Origin: Sacculina carcini
Taxonomy: Eukaryota; Arthropoda; Thecostraca; Sacculinidae
Assembly: GCA_916048095.2 (NCBI GenBank)
Contig: OU696595.1
Location: 1,718,795 to 1,782,794, forward strand
Direction of reading: 5' to 3'
DNA: 64,000 nucleotides
The notes under the pieces are model-generated. The model did no database searches. It was not told the DNA's origin and saw nothing but the letters and a program-made list of their open reading frames with translations. Of this stretch, positions 29,036 through 40,440 are shown piece after piece. Made by a program: the position numbers and the translations under genes. The stretch's first letter is position 1. Each line of letters begins with the position of its first letter.

Positions 29036-29051
29036 GGGGTATATATACCCC
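29036..29051. repeat. Perfect 16-bp palindrome
   Basis: GGGGTATATATACCCC, followed by a second short inverted pair TGGGGTA...TACCCCA at about 29065-29093. The small structured block has no recognised role and may be a MITE remnant. Confidence 0.5.
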
Positions 29052-29368
29052 CGATTAATTGGCTGGGGTATGAATATGCAATTTACCCCACGAAAATTCT
29101 GCTGAGTTCATTTCATTGTCATCAAAAATCAGTATAGCATAAAATAACAATACACGACAAATGTGTGTATGCAATTATATGCAATATACTTTTCATTGAG
29201 GTGTATGTTGCAAATGACTAGGCATAAAATGGTTAGGTATTTCATGTAATTGACCAACTGAGTCAACATATACACTAATGCATAATGGCTGTCAAATTAC
29301 CCATAAACATACACGCAATTCAGCATATTCAGCAGCATTCAAATAATTCAATACATGCAATAATATGT

Positions 29369-29432
29369 TTAATTCAACTGTGAAAGGTGAGAATGTAGCT
29401 GTTTTGAGAAGGATTTAAGCGAGGGAGAGGAC
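29369..29432 (-). mobile_element. L2-like LINE, part 3: end of ORF2
   Basis: On the minus strand SSPSLKSFSKQLHSHLSQLN then TAA (29369-29371). This continues in frame the RT C-terminus that breaks off at 33797 on the far side of Gypsy C. The 3' UTR extends into 28960-29368 for an unknown distance. Confidence 0.8.
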
Positions 29433-29568
29433 TGTGGCCTCCGCGCCAGCATTGTATTTTATATTCATTTGTATATGTGTTGTTTCATTTGTGGTTTCCG
29501 ATATACGTTTCCCAGCCAGTCGATCAATACACAGTTACGTGTTATTATCTTTTGTAGGCGTTCCTACA
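29433..29568 (+). repeat. Gypsy C 5' LTR
   Basis: Short 136-bp LTR with TG...CA ends. It differs from the 3' LTR by GATATACG/GACATACG and TATCTTTTG/TATCGTTTG. Confidence 0.95.
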
Positions 29569-29635
29569 AGTGGTGACCCCGAACGTTCGTTGTGAAATAT
29601 TTTTCTGTATTTCTTCGCCTGTGCGAAATATCACA

Positions 29636-30436
29636 ATGTCAATTGAGCCAGCAGACGCTCTTTCAGCCGCAGTCCGGGTGGAGCTGCCCGTGTTTGATGA
29701 CACTGATGTTGACACGTGGCTACTGATGTGTGATAATCTGTTGGAAGATGGAGGAGTGAAGACACAGCTGACCAAATTTCGCAAAGTCTTGGCAAAACTT
29801 CCCCCCGCGAAGTTTCGCATTGTCAAGGACCTCGCGAGTCAATCACCGCTGGCAGCCGACTGCTACGATCGACTTCAAAACAGACTGCGTACCAGGCTCC
29901 AACTGTCTCCAGCTGAGAGGCTCCAGCGTTTGGAGAGCCTTCCTCGGCGGCTGGGCTCCATGAAGCCATCCGAGCTTTATGACGCCATGCACGCGCTGTA
30001 CCCACATGATATGGATCACGAGATCTTGCGCGAGGTCTTTTTGCTCAGGCTTCCCACAGAGATGCAGCTTCTGTGCAGAGAATTGCTGAAGACAGTAACT
30101 CTTCGTGAGGCTGCCCTCCAAATCGACATCCACCATCGTGCACGCTCTCATGAGACACCAGCGTCAACTCTTGTGGTCAGCCAGGAGATCAGTGACGACG
30201 ACGAATGTGTTGTTGCTGTCACGCGCCATGCGGCCGCACGTGCCCCAACAGACGCGGTTAATCGCCGTCAAAACAGCTCGCAGCAAGCAACTGCAGGTTC
30301 AAGTTTCGTAGACCGCTGGTGTCGCCTCCACCGCAAATATGGTCCCGCCGCGCGGCATTGTGCTGGACCGTGCACGTACCACGTTGACCTGCCACAGTTC
30401 CAACGACCGGGAAACGGGCACGGCAACCGGCGGTAA
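29636..30436 (+). CDS. Gypsy C Gag
   Basis: The ATG at 29636 gives 266 residues. The capsid-like region spans VRVELPVFDDTDVDTWLLMC to about residue 180. The C-terminus has a variant zinc knuckle, WCRLHRKYGPAARHCAGPC (C-x2-H ... H-C ... C), in place of CCHC, as in several invertebrate Gypsy lineages. The stop TAA (30434-30436) overlaps the Pol ATG by one base (TAATG). Homologous to the Gag of element D. Confidence 0.9.
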   Translation: MSIEPADALSAAVRVELPVFDDTDVDTWLLMCDNLLEDGGVKTQLTKFRKVLAKLPPAKFRIVKDLASQSPLAADCYDRLQNRLRTRLQLSPAERLQRLESLPRRLGSMKPSELYDAMHALYPHDMDHEILREVFLLRLPTEMQLLCRELLKTVTLREAALQIDIHHRARSHETPASTLVVSQEISDDDECVVAVTRHAAARAPTDAVNRRQNSSQQATAGSSFVDRWCRLHRKYGPAARHCAGPCTYHVDLPQFQRPGNGHGNRR

Positions 30437-33400
30437 TGGCCAGGTCCGGTTGCCTCAAACGTGAGTGCCACCTGTTGTTTGTGACCGACATCTCTGGCCG
30501 CAAGTACCTTGTTGACAGTGGTTCAGAGGTGTCATTGTTACCCGTCGGTCAGAAACACCTCAGCGAGTTGCCTCAACCGAAACTTCGAGCGGCTAACGGC
30601 TCTTCCATATCCGTTTACGAGGTTGGTCGCCTAGTCAGCGTCGATCTGGGCCTGGGTAGAGTTTATTCTTTCAAATTCATCGTCGCGGCTGTACCCACAC
30701 CGATAATCGGTGCAGACTTCTTGAGGGAATATGGTCTCATGATTGACATGCAAGGCCGGCGACTCGTCGACAGTGCGACATTTTTGTCCACTAATTCATC
30801 ACGTCATGTTGACCATCCGGATCTCACGTGCATAAGTGCCGTTCAACGCTCCAATCAAGATGGTGATTTGTTCCGCGATATCCGCCAGTCTAGCGCGTTC
30901 GAGAAACTGGCAGTTACACCGTCTGGTTTTCCGGTGGTTACTGTTCCAGGCGTGACGCATCGTATCGTCACACGCGGCAACCCAGTGTTCGCGCGTCCTC
31001 GTCCCCTGATGCCTGCCAAACTCGCCGCCGCCAAACGTGAACTCGACGAGCTGATCCCACGTGGTATTCTGGTGCCGTCGTCGTCTCCTTGGTCAAGCCC
31101 TATACACTTGGTCGAGAAGGACGGCGGCACTTCCTTCAGAATGGTGGGATGTTATGAGCGTCTGAACGCCATAGCTGTACCTGACAGGTACCCCGTACCA
31201 CATATGCAAACGTTTGCCGACCAACTGGCTGGAGCCAAAATCTTCAGCACAATTGACCTACCTCGTGCATTTGCCCAAGTACCATTGCATGAAGACGATC
31301 AAGAAAAGACAGCCATCACGACCCCATTTGGACTTTTCCATTACACGAGGATGCCGTTTGGTCTCTGCAACGCGGCTCAGACGTTCCAGAGGCTAATGGA
31401 CACCGTACTTCGAGGCATGCCACGAGTTTACTGCTACCTGGACGATATTCTCGTGTTCTCGCCAGACGCTGAGACCCATCGCGAGGACCTGCAGGAACTT
31501 TTCCACCGCCTGCTGCTGGCTGGACTGGCTGTGAAGCCAGAGAAGTGCGTTTTCGGTGCATCCAGCGTTCGATTCGTAGGCCTCGAGGTGTCAGCCTGCG
31601 GCATAGAACCTCTCCCAGACAAAGTCGCCGACTTGCTGACCATGCAGCCCCCTCGCGACGCCACGCAGTGCAGGCGCTATCTGGGAATGGTCAACCATTT
31701 CCATCGGTTCCTACCCAACCTGGCATCCACTCTCGAACCGCTCCATGCAGCAGCAAAGCTCAAACGCGAGTTCGTCTGGAGACCCCAGCAAGCAGCAGCT
31801 TTTGAGAGCACCAAGTCAGCGTTAGCGGCCGTATCCCGTCTCGCGTATCCTCTGCACGACGCGCTAACCAAGGTCGTAGCTGACGCATCGGATCGCGCAG
31901 TAGGTGCAGTCATCCTGCAGCTGCAGAATCATAAGTGGGTACCACTTGCGTATCACTCGCGCATACTGACCGGTTCACAGCTAAAGTGGTGTACAGGAGA
32001 CAAAGAATTGTTTGCCTTGTTCAGCGCCGTGAAACGATTCAGACACCTCTTAGAAGGCCGTCCGAATTTACAACTGTGGACTGACCAAAAACCGCTGATT
32101 CATGCATTCACCAGCTCATCCGAGCGATCAGCTCGCGTTCAGCGCCAACTGGCGTACCTCAGCGAATTCTCGACTGACGACAGGCACATCAAGGGTCGTG
32201 AAAATGCCGTCTCAGACTGTCTCAGTCGTCCACCAGACGATGCCTTGCGTTCAGTGTCTGAGATACATGCTGAGGCTCAGCAAGGCTTAGACCTTAAAAA
32301 GATTGCCTTAGCACAACAAGGAGCTTCAGATATCGCCACTCTCGCCGCTTCTTCCTCGCTTCGTATTGAGCGCCGTGATGTTGAAGGCGTGCCGACTGGT
32401 CTTCTGGTGGACGTCTCCACCGGTGTTGATCGCCCACTCGCACCTGAGGCGTTGCAGCACGAGATCTATCTGCTATTTCACAGCATGCACCATCCCAGCG
32501 CGCGAACAACCCGGCGCCTGATCTCGGAACGCTTCGTGTTTAGTCGCATAAGCTCGAAAGTGTCTTGGGTGAGGAATTGCACCCTCTGTCAACGATGCAA
32601 GGTCGGCCGTCACCAAAATACGTTGTTGCGCCGCCCTGCAACACCATCTGGACGTTTCGAGGCGCTTCACGTTGACGTCGTCGGACCACTTCCGGAAGAC
32701 AGTGGTCATCGCTATTTGTTCACAATAGTGGACAGGTACACGCGTTACCCCGAGGCAATACCGATGCCAGAGGCTTCTGCTGCGTCTTGTGCTCGCGCAT
32801 TACTTGACTGGACGTCTCGGTTCGGTATGTGCCTGTGCATTACGTCCGACCGTGGCCGACAGTTTGTGTCCGACCTGTGGACCGAGTTTTGGTCCATCCT
32901 CGGGGTTCAGCTGAAGACAACGTGCGCCTATTCTCCTCAGCAGAATGGGTTAGTAGAGCGTATTCATCGCCAGCTGAAATCCTCTCTTACTGCTGCTCTA
33001 GAGAGCAATGTCAACTGGATGGCGGCCCTGCCCTTGGTTCTGATGGGCATGCGGGCGGCGTACAAGCCGGACATCAATTCATCATCAGCGGAAATGGTGT
33101 TTGGCGAAAAAATGCGCCTCCCGGGCCAATTTTTCTCACAGACTCAGTTGTCACCAGCGAATGAGACAGCTCGACAGCTCGCTACCTCAATGTCCAGACT
33201 CCGGCCAACACCGACCGCTTGGCACCGGCGCTACGACGCCGACCGTCCGTTTGTGTCGCAGCCGCTGATGACGGCGACACATGTGTTTGTTCGTGTGGAT
33301 GCTGTGCGTCCACCACTGACTCCCCCTTACCGCGGACCGTATGCCGTGCTTCAGCGCGGTGACAAAGCATTCGTTTTGGACTTCAACGGACGCCCGGACA

Positions 33401-33630
33401 CAGTCGCCATCGACCGTTTGAAGCCGGAATTTTCCGAGAGAAGCCAAACCTGCAGCTCACCACTGCCGTCTTCAGCCCAAACTTCTCAAGGCGCCGCCGA
33501 GGCAGCTGCGGTTCCCACGTCGGTAACGGAGTCGCCTGTTCCTGCTGACACTTCCCACACACTCCGGCCTCCCAGAATCGTTTGGTCCAGGCGCGCCAGG
33601 CCAATTCGCGCCCCGGTTCGCTTTCAGTAG
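30436..33630 (+). CDS. Gypsy C Pol: protease, RT, RNase H, integrase
   Basis: Intact 1,064 codons. Protease YLVDSGSEVSLLPV lies near residue 26. RT has FSTIDLPRAFAQVPL, FGLFHYTRMPFGLCNAAQTF and the catalytic YLDDILVFS near 335. RNase H has VVADASDRAVGAVIL and LWTDQKPLIHAF. Integrase has an HHCC site from HSMHHPSARTTRRL to CTLCQRC, then LHVDVVGPLP, TSDRGRQFV and NGLVERIHRQLK (Asp, Asp, Glu). It starts at an ATG overlapping the Gag stop (TAATG), so Pol may be made by termination-reinitiation. Confidence 0.93.
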   Translation: MARSGCLKRECHLLFVTDISGRKYLVDSGSEVSLLPVGQKHLSELPQPKLRAANGSSISVYEVGRLVSVDLGLGRVYSFKFIVAAVPTPIIGADFLREYGLMIDMQGRRLVDSATFLSTNSSRHVDHPDLTCISAVQRSNQDGDLFRDIRQSSAFEKLAVTPSGFPVVTVPGVTHRIVTRGNPVFARPRPLMPAKLAAAKRELDELIPRGILVPSSSPWSSPIHLVEKDGGTSFRMVGCYERLNAIAVPDRYPVPHMQTFADQLAGAKIFSTIDLPRAFAQVPLHEDDQEKTAITTPFGLFHYTRMPFGLCNAAQTFQRLMDTVLRGMPRVYCYLDDILVFSPDAETHREDLQELFHRLLLAGLAVKPEKCVFGASSVRFVGLEVSACGIEPLPDKVADLLTMQPPRDATQCRRYLGMVNHFHRFLPNLASTLEPLHAAAKLKREFVWRPQQAAAFESTKSALAAVSRLAYPLHDALTKVVADASDRAVGAVILQLQNHKWVPLAYHSRILTGSQLKWCTGDKELFALFSAVKRFRHLLEGRPNLQLWTDQKPLIHAFTSSSERSARVQRQLAYLSEFSTDDRHIKGRENAVSDCLSRPPDDALRSVSEIHAEAQQGLDLKKIALAQQGASDIATLAASSSLRIERRDVEGVPTGLLVDVSTGVDRPLAPEALQHEIYLLFHSMHHPSARTTRRLISERFVFSRISSKVSWVRNCTLCQRCKVGRHQNTLLRRPATPSGRFEALHVDVVGPLPEDSGHRYLFTIVDRYTRYPEAIPMPEASAASCARALLDWTSRFGMCLCITSDRGRQFVSDLWTEFWSILGVQLKTTCAYSPQQNGLVERIHRQLKSSLTAALESNVNWMAALPLVLMGMRAAYKPDINSSSAEMVFGEKMRLPGQFFSQTQLSPANETARQLATSMSRLRPTPTAWHRRYDADRPFVSQPLMTATHVFVRVDAVRPPLTPPYRGPYAVLQRGDKAFVLDFNGRPDTVAIDRLKPEFSERSQTCSSPLPSSAQTSQGAAEAAAVPTSVTESPVPADTSHTLRPPRIVWSRRARPIRAPVRFQ

Positions 33631-33656
33631 TCGGTGCTCCGCACCTGGGAGGGAAC

Positions 33657-33792
33657 TGTGGCCTCCGCGCCAGCATTGTATTTTATATTCATTTGTATAT
33701 GTGTTGTTTCATTTGTGGTTTCCGACATACGTTTCCCAGCCAGTCGATCAATACACAGTTACGTGTTATTATCGTTTGTAGGCGTTCCTACA
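33657..33792 (+). repeat. Gypsy C 3' LTR
   Basis: 136 bp, two differences from the 5' LTR, followed by GGAC. Confidence 0.95.
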
Positions 33793-36023
33793 GGACAGTA
33801 GGTGAGATGGGAGACTATTGTATATGCGAGGAGCAGCGTATTGGAAGCAGCGTGTAAACCAAGAAGATTCACAGTGACAACGAGGTTCAAGAAGGATTTT
33901 AGTTTGTCTTGTATCACGAGGACACGGATGTGGAGAAAGAAGTTCAATAAATACTGTGGAGAGTCAGGAGAATGCAAGAGTTTATAGGTGAGAGTGCAGA
34001 TTTTGTGTTTAACGCGATAAGGAATAGGAAGAATACCAAGATCACGTAGATGGGATGATGTGGGATGATGCGGAGGAAGGCGAAGAATGAAGCGGCAGGC
34101 TTGATTAAGGATATATTGTAAAATGTTGAGTGACTTCTGTGGAAGATGAGGAAACAGTGAATTACAGTAGTCAATAGGAGGAATGATGAGAGCAGATACC
34201 AGAGATTGTGCAATTGATGAATCAATGTAGGGACGGATGAGGTAGAGGTTTCGAAGGATTAGACGGCACGTGCCAGCTTTAGAAGTAAAATGTTTTTGAA
34301 ATGACAAATGAGGATCTAGTAAGACACCGAGGTCACGATGAGGAAAGAGGAATGTCAGATAGAGGAGGATGGATCCTAGGCGGGTGAAGGACAATGCATT
34401 GAGTTTTATGATGAGCGAACGAGAAAAAGCCCATGTTGAGATATTATTGATGATAGGAGGAATAGAGTTTTGCTCAGACAGGGGAAGAAAGAACTGAACG
34501 TCATCTGCGTATATGTGAAAATGAATAGACAAATTTCGTAATAATGGACATAGAGATGTCACGTAAACGTTGAAAAGGATAGGACCAAGTGATAAGCCCT
34601 GGGGGACACCTGATGAAAGAGGGAAATTTTGAGACCGACAACTATCAAATAGAACTGAGCAGGAGCGATTAGTGAGATAGGAAGTGAGAAGAGAGCAGAA
34701 TGAGAGATTCCTATGGAGAAGAGATCCTGAATAAGAATTTTGTGATCAACAAGGTCAAATGCGGATGACATATCAAGGAGAGTGATGACTACGGGAGATT
34801 TTTGAGAAAAAGAACAAGTAAATCGTGATGAAGGCGGACAAGAGCAGTTTCAGTGGAACGATAAGGAGCAAACCCTGATTGTAGATCATCAAGAAGACGG
34901 TTATTGTAGAGGTAAGATGATAGTTGACGATAAATGGCGGGATCAAGAATTTAGGATGAAAATGTAAGAAGGGAAACTGGTCGGTAAATTGTTTAAATGT
35001 TTGAATCAGGGGAAGGTTTTTTGAGAATAGGAATGAGAATGGCTTGTTTACTGGTGAGAAAAGTCCCATGAAGGAAAGAGGCATTCATAAGTTGTGTCAG
35101 AAAAGGAGCCAGAAGGTGGAGAGAGGATGCTACAGTGGCAAAATTAATCGGATTTGAAGGACAAAATGATTTCCTGGTATTAGTGATGAGACGTATTGTG
35201 GTGGATATTGGTATATGGCTAAAAGTAGTAAATGAACCAGATACGGGGGCAGGGGGAAGGACGCGGTTTGTATATATTGGAAGAGATGTGCGTAAAGCGA
35301 CGATCTTATCGGTGAAAAATTCGGCAAAATCAAAACAGGTGATGGTGGACGCAGGACGATTCGGTTTACGACCTAGAAGAGAGTTCAGAGTTGGCCAGAG
35401 TGATTTCGGAGAATATAAAAGTGATGGTATGTGATTAGAATAATATGATTCCTTTGCATCACGGAGAGAGGAAATTTAATAAGCGCGAAAAGAAGTGAAC
35501 GCACACCAATCAGTAGGAGATTGGGTGCGTCTACAGCGTCGTTCTAGTGGACGTTGGGAGCGCTGGAGTGAGATCAGGAATGGTGACGACCAGGGGATGG
35601 TGGTTATTACGTCTGACAGCACTCCTCTTAATTGCAACAAGTGCGCAGTTGACATGCGAAGCTCAATAGTGATACGTTCTGTTTTGTGTTCACAATGAAC
35701 AATCACTTAACAGTGGTGGCCGCTTATTACCACGAAGAGTGCGGAATGGGAAAATTTGATCAGTAATGAGAGTAAGTAAGAATCGAAGAAGGATTCAAGT
35801 TTAGTGGGAATAAGATGCAAATATGCAGAAGGAGATAGATAATGGTGTATGTATGCGGGAAAACGTTCTGGGTTGTATGCCCTGTAATCATAGTAGGAGG
35901 TTTTGGTATGAGAAGTGACGGAAGGAAGCGGAATAGAAGTTAAAAGGAGACTGTGGTCGGTAAATTTGGTATCAGGGGGAAGAGAAGTGACAATCGGTAG
36001 AGATGGTTCAGAGTGATGTGACG
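33793..36023 (-). mobile_element. L2-like LINE, part 2: end of endonuclease and reverse transcriptase
   Basis: On the minus strand TKFTDHSLLLTS completes the APE endonuclease. A degenerate RT follows over several frames, with FHIYADDVQFFLPL, IDYCNSLFPHLPQKSLNILQY and LGILPIPYRVKHKI. This L2-type pattern is shared with the copy at 49651-51130. Frameshifts are numerous. It is bounded by Gypsy C on one side and by the RNase H-type LINE (duplication GAGTGATGTGACG at 36011-36023) on the other. Confidence 0.85.
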
Positions 36024-36108
36024 GTTGGTTGGTCATTTGCTTTTATGGGGTGCACCGGCCTCTAGGACCATACAGCACCCCCCCAGTCTATTTAATGCTA
36101 AAATACCT
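36024..36108 (-). mobile_element. RNase H-type LINE, 3' end
   Basis: On the minus strand AGGTATTTTAGC...GACTGGGGGGGTGCTGTATGG... and a 3' terminus CAAATGACCAACCAACC. It is separated from its coding part (40758-42023) by Gypsy D and ends against the 13-bp target duplication. Confidence 0.65.
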
Positions 36109-36419
36109 TGTAAGGACTGAAAATGCTAACACCTTTTGGCGCGGAGTATAATTGTTCAGCCGCACACACGAGCACAGACACACGAATAACAATCAAGTGA
36201 ACAAAACCACACAAGCATTGATGAGCGAAATACACACTACAGCACACATAACACGCACACACCGACACGCATTTACGTACACCTCATTGCTGTGCGCAAA
36301 TGTTCTGATGAACAAGCAGGCATACACATTACACTGTACACACACACATACGCGCGCGCAAGAAACCTAAACCAAACACACAGACGCACACAATAACACC
36401 CGCACCAGCTAAGGCTACA
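36109..36419 (-). repeat. Gypsy D 3' LTR
   Basis: CA-rich on the plus strand, 311 bp. It matches 40441-40757 with scattered substitutions and a shorter CA run. Confidence 0.92.
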
Positions 36420-39400
36420 GCTCCCCCCAGGTGCCAATGTTGGCACCGATCCAAGACGTTCAGGAGGACGAACCGACCGGCCACAGCAAGTCTGGTAACC
36501 GCAGTTGGAATGAGTAGTTGGATCGGACCTCTCAATAAAAGCCGGCTTGAGGCGGTCGATCGACACTGTCTCACGACGGTTGCCGAAGTCCAGCACGTAG
36601 GCTTTGTCGCCGCGGCGTATGATCCGATAAGGACCTGCGTACGGCGGCGTCAGCGGTGCGCAATGCCCATCAACTCGGACGAAGACGTGGCTGGCAGTCG
36701 GCAGCTCCTGCGACACGAATGGGCGCTGCGCTTCGTAACGATTGTGCCAGGCTGTTGACACTGGACGAATACGTGACATGACTTGTGTCAGAGTGCGCGC
36801 GGTGTCCGACACCGGAATGGGAGAAGACTCCGAGAAGAACTGGCCGGGAAGTCGGAATTTCTCGCCGATGACTAGCTCAGCTGACGAAGAATTGATGTCG
36901 AGCTTATAGGCGCCCTCATGCCCATCAAGACGATGGGCAATGCAACGTCCCAGCCTGCGCCATCCGACAATGCAGCACACAGAGCGGCCTTCAGCTGTCG
37001 GTGCATCCGTTCCACGAGCCCATTCTGTTGGGGCGTGTAAGCACATGTCGTCGCGTGATGAACACCGAGAAGGCGCCACAGCTCTCTCCACAGGTCGCTG
37101 ATAAATTGCCGGCCGCGATCGGAAGTAACCGCGAGACACATGCCAAATCTCGAAACCCAATCAAGCAATGCCCGAGCGCAGGAATTTGCGGTGGCATCGA
37201 CCATGGGGATGGCATCAGGATAGCGGGTGTAACGATCTACGATGGTAAAAAGGTATCTAAACCCGTTCGAGACAGGAAGAGGCCCCACGATGTCTACGTT
37301 CAGAGACTCAAAACGACCGGAAGGATATGCAGGGCGCTTCAAAGCTGTCCGCTGGTGCCGAGATATTTTACAAACCTGACAGTTAAGACACAATTTCACC
37401 CAGGAAGCTACCTTCGAGGACACACGTTTGAAGACGTACCGTTCTGACATGAGACGACGTGTTGTTCTCGCGCTGGGATGACTCAAGCCGTGAATGATGT
37501 CAAAAACAGTTTTCTGCATGACCTCCGGCAGCAGCGGCCGGTCAATTCCAGTCGAAACATCGACCAGTAGCTTCGCTTCGGTTCCAGGCACTGTGCGACT
37601 CTCAATAGAGAGAGAAGGCGATGCAGCTAATTCGGCAACGTCGCTTGAAGTTTGCTGAGCTAGCGCTAATGACTTGAGATCGATGCATTGTTGAGACTCA
37701 ACAGCCGCTACGGTGACTTCAGTACTATCGGCAGACGATCGAGTGTTGTCAGTAGGCAAGCGGCTCAGACAGTCGGAAACGACGTTGAGACTTCCGCTGA
37801 TATGACGCACATCGGTTGAAAGCTCGCTCAGGTACGCGATTTGGCGTTGCACACGAGCCGAGCGATCGGTACAGCTGGTGAGCATATGCACGAGCGGCTT
37901 GTGGTCTGTCCACCACTGAAGCTCAACGCGACCTTCAAGAAGATAGCTAAAACGCTTTGCGGTGCTTACCAGGGCAAATAGCTCCTTATCAGACGTGCTC
38001 CACCTGCGCTGCACTGGAGTCAGAGAACGGGAATGATACGCAATGGGAACGATGACACCGCTTTGCTCTTGCTGAATGACCGCTCCAATGGCTCGGTCTG
38101 ATGCATCGGCTACGACCTGAATTGTACCACGGTCGTGTGGAAAAGCCAGCTGAGAAGCTGCAGCCAGACAAGTCTTGGCTCTTTAGAACGCAGAGGTGTG
38201 CTCGCTCGTCCAGAGAAAATTATTCTTTGTCCGTCGTGCAAGTTCGTGAAGCGGTCGCAACACATCGGCTATACCGGGCACAAACCTGTGATAAAATTTG
38301 AGCATACCAACGAAACGCTTGCACTCAGTACTGTCTGCTGGCTGTGGTACACGCATAAGGTCTTCTACCTTACTTGCTAGTGGTTTGATACCGTTCGCTG
38401 AAACACCAAATCCGAGAAAGCTAACGGAGTGCTTACCAAACACACACTTCTCTGGTTTGATGACCAGGCCATGCTTGGCTAAACGAGCAAACAGCGCAGA
38501 TAGGTCATTTTTATGTGTAGCTTCATCTGGCGAATAGAGCAAAATATCGTCTATGTAGACAAATACTCTCGGCAATCCGCGAACGACAGTGTCCATCAGG
38601 CGTTGGAACGTCTGAGCAGCATTACATAATCCAAATGGCATTCTCGTGTAGTGGTACAAACCAAACGGCGTCGTGATTGCAGTCTTCACTTGGTCGGGAC
38701 CATGGACTGGAACTTGCGCAAAAGCTCTAGCCAAGTCAATTGTACTGAACAGCTTCGAGCCGGTTAACCTGTCGGTAAAAGATTGTATGTTTGGTACCGG
38801 GTACCTGTCTGGTTCGGTGATGGCGTTGAGTTTCTCGTAGCAGCCAACCATCCTGTAAGACTTGCCTCTATCCTTCTCAACCAAATGAATTGGGCTTGAC
38901 CACGACGAAGAAGAAGGAACAAGGATTCCACGGGACACCAAGTCATCCAACTCCTGTTTGGCAGCCACCTGCTTGGCGGGATGCATACGCCTGACGCGTG
39001 CGAATACAGGTCGGCCGTTGGTCACGATCCTGTGAGAGACGCCGGGAGTGGTTACAGCAGGAAACCCGACTAGTGGGGCTATGAGCTTCTTGAAGGGCGC
39101 AGAGACACGTACGTAGCAAAAGCTTTCGCCATCTCTCTCGACACCATCTGAAGTGCACACATGAGCTAGCTGAGGATGGCAGTCACCCGATAGACTCACT
39201 CCTCTAGTTGACAGGTGGGTGGTGCTGTCAATGAGTTTCTCTTCTCGTATGTCAACAACAAGGCCAAACTCGCGCAAAAAGTCTGCTCCTAAAATGGCAA
39301 AAGGCACAGCGGCCACCGTGAAAGCAAAAGGGTACACTCGACCCATGGTCAGATCAACAGCAACCGCGACGTTGGCGGCAAAAACTGGTATAGGCGTACC

Positions 39401-39661
39401 GTTGGCCGCTTTCAGCACAGAGTGTGGCAAAGGAGGCGCAGTTGTTCTACCTGCTGAAAGCAACGATACCTCACTGCCACTATCCACCAGGTAAACTCGC
39501 CCCTGGCGGTCGCTGACACGAAGCAAGTGGCACTGTTTGGAGCAGCCAGTAGATGCCACTACTGCTGGCTGCGGGATGCGTTTCCCGACATGCCGGTGAC
39601 GAAGGTGCATGGCTGACGACAGTTGCGAGCCTCGTGGCCGTACCGCTGATGCACACGGCAC
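36420..39661 (-). pseudogene. Gypsy D Pol, one stop and one frameshift
   Basis: On the minus strand: protease YLVDSGSEVSLLSA; RT with FSTIDLARAFAQVPV, TRMPFGLCNAAQTF and VYIDDILLYS; RNase H with VVADASDRAIGAV and WWTDHKPLVHML; integrase with LSHPSARTTRRL ... CLNCQVC, LNVDIVGPLP, TSDRGRQFI and NGLVERMHRQLK. A TAA at 38183-38185 interrupts the RT/RNase H connection in frame. A single missing base near 36913 shifts the frame after VLMGMRA, and the C-terminal region continues as LDINSSSAELVIGEKF. Pol overlaps the end of gag in another frame, so frameshifting would have been needed to express it. Confidence 0.9.
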
Positions 39662-40416
39662 CAGCGATCAACGAAGGATCTTGCTGGGGGGGTCGTTGGC
39701 GAGCTAAGCGCTGGAGTCCGCCTGCTAGATTGCCAGTGTTTCTTCGACGGTGACCGGCGAGGAGTTCGTCCCGCACGACTCGCTGTTGATTGATGCACGG
39801 CTGCCACCGATGACTCTTCACAATCTTCACTTGCAACGGGAGCCACAGTGGTGCTGCAATCAGCTGCGCTGGCGTCTGATGCATGGGCGTCGGCTCTGAG
39901 CGCGACTTCCATCAGTGTGCTGGTGTGTAGCCACTCTCTGCACATGAGTTGCAATGAAGGGGGGAGTCGCGCTAAGAACATCTCTCTGATGATCTCATGG
40001 TCTGTATCACGCGGATACAGAGTACTGAAATCAGAGAACAGTCCCGAGGGTTTCCTACACCCGATGCTTTTTGGAATATTTTCCAGCCGTCTAAGGCACT
40101 CTGCAGGCGTTAGTTGAAGCCGTGATTGGAGTCTTGCTTTCAATTGGTCGTAACAACAATCTGGAAGCGACTTCGCAGTTGCTAGATCCTTCACAAGGCG
40201 AAACTGCGCTGGCGGCAGTTTGGCGAGTAGCTTCCTAAACATAGTCGTCTGCTGTGACAGGCCTGCATCAGTCATCAAGTTGTCGCACATGGCGAGCCAT
40301 GTGTCGATGTCGCAGGGATCGAACACCGGCAGTTCAACTCGCACCGCAGACACTGCGACTACACTAGAAGCCTGTGCTGAAGGCACAACGAGCCCATCTG
40401 ATTTCACATCAGTCAT
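39559..40416 (-). CDS. Gypsy D Gag
   Basis: The ATG at 40416 gives 285 residues without a break. VRVELPVFDPCDIDTWLAMC and FRKLLAKLPPAQFRLVKDLA align with the Gag of element C. The C-terminal variant knuckle is WCRVHQRYGHEARNCRQPC. Confidence 0.9.
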   Translation of the reverse strand: MTDVKSDGLVVPSAQASSVVAVSAVRVELPVFDPCDIDTWLAMCDNLMTDAGLSQQTTMFRKLLAKLPPAQFRLVKDLATAKSLPDCCYDQLKARLQSRLQLTPAECLRRLENIPKSIGCRKPSGLFSDFSTLYPRDTDHEIIREMFLARLPPSLQLMCREWLHTSTLMEVALRADAHASDASAADCSTTVAPVASEDCEESSVAAVHQSTASRAGRTPRRSPSKKHWQSSRRTPALSSPTTPPARSFVDRWCRVHQRYGHEARNCRQPCTFVTGMSGNASRSQQ

Positions 40417-40440
40417 TTCGCTGCGTCGGGGTCACCAATA

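Larger units (their letters stand above)
29433..33792 (+). mobile_element. Ty3/Gypsy LTR retrotransposon C, young, coding intact
   Basis: 136-bp LTRs (29433-29568 and 33657-33792) start TGTGGCCTCC, end TTCCTACA and differ at two sites. The 4-bp duplication GGAC flanks the element (29429-29432, 33793-33796) and disrupts an L2 frame. A tRNA-type PBS TGGTGACCCCGAA begins two bases after the 5' LTR. The polypurine tract CTGGGAGGGAAC precedes the 3' LTR. Both gag and pol are open, so this copy may be active or recently so. Confidence 0.95.

Noticed and set aside
36152..36370. CA-rich open frames at 36152 and 40484
   Set aside because: They lie in the two LTRs of Gypsy D and are duplicated for that reason.
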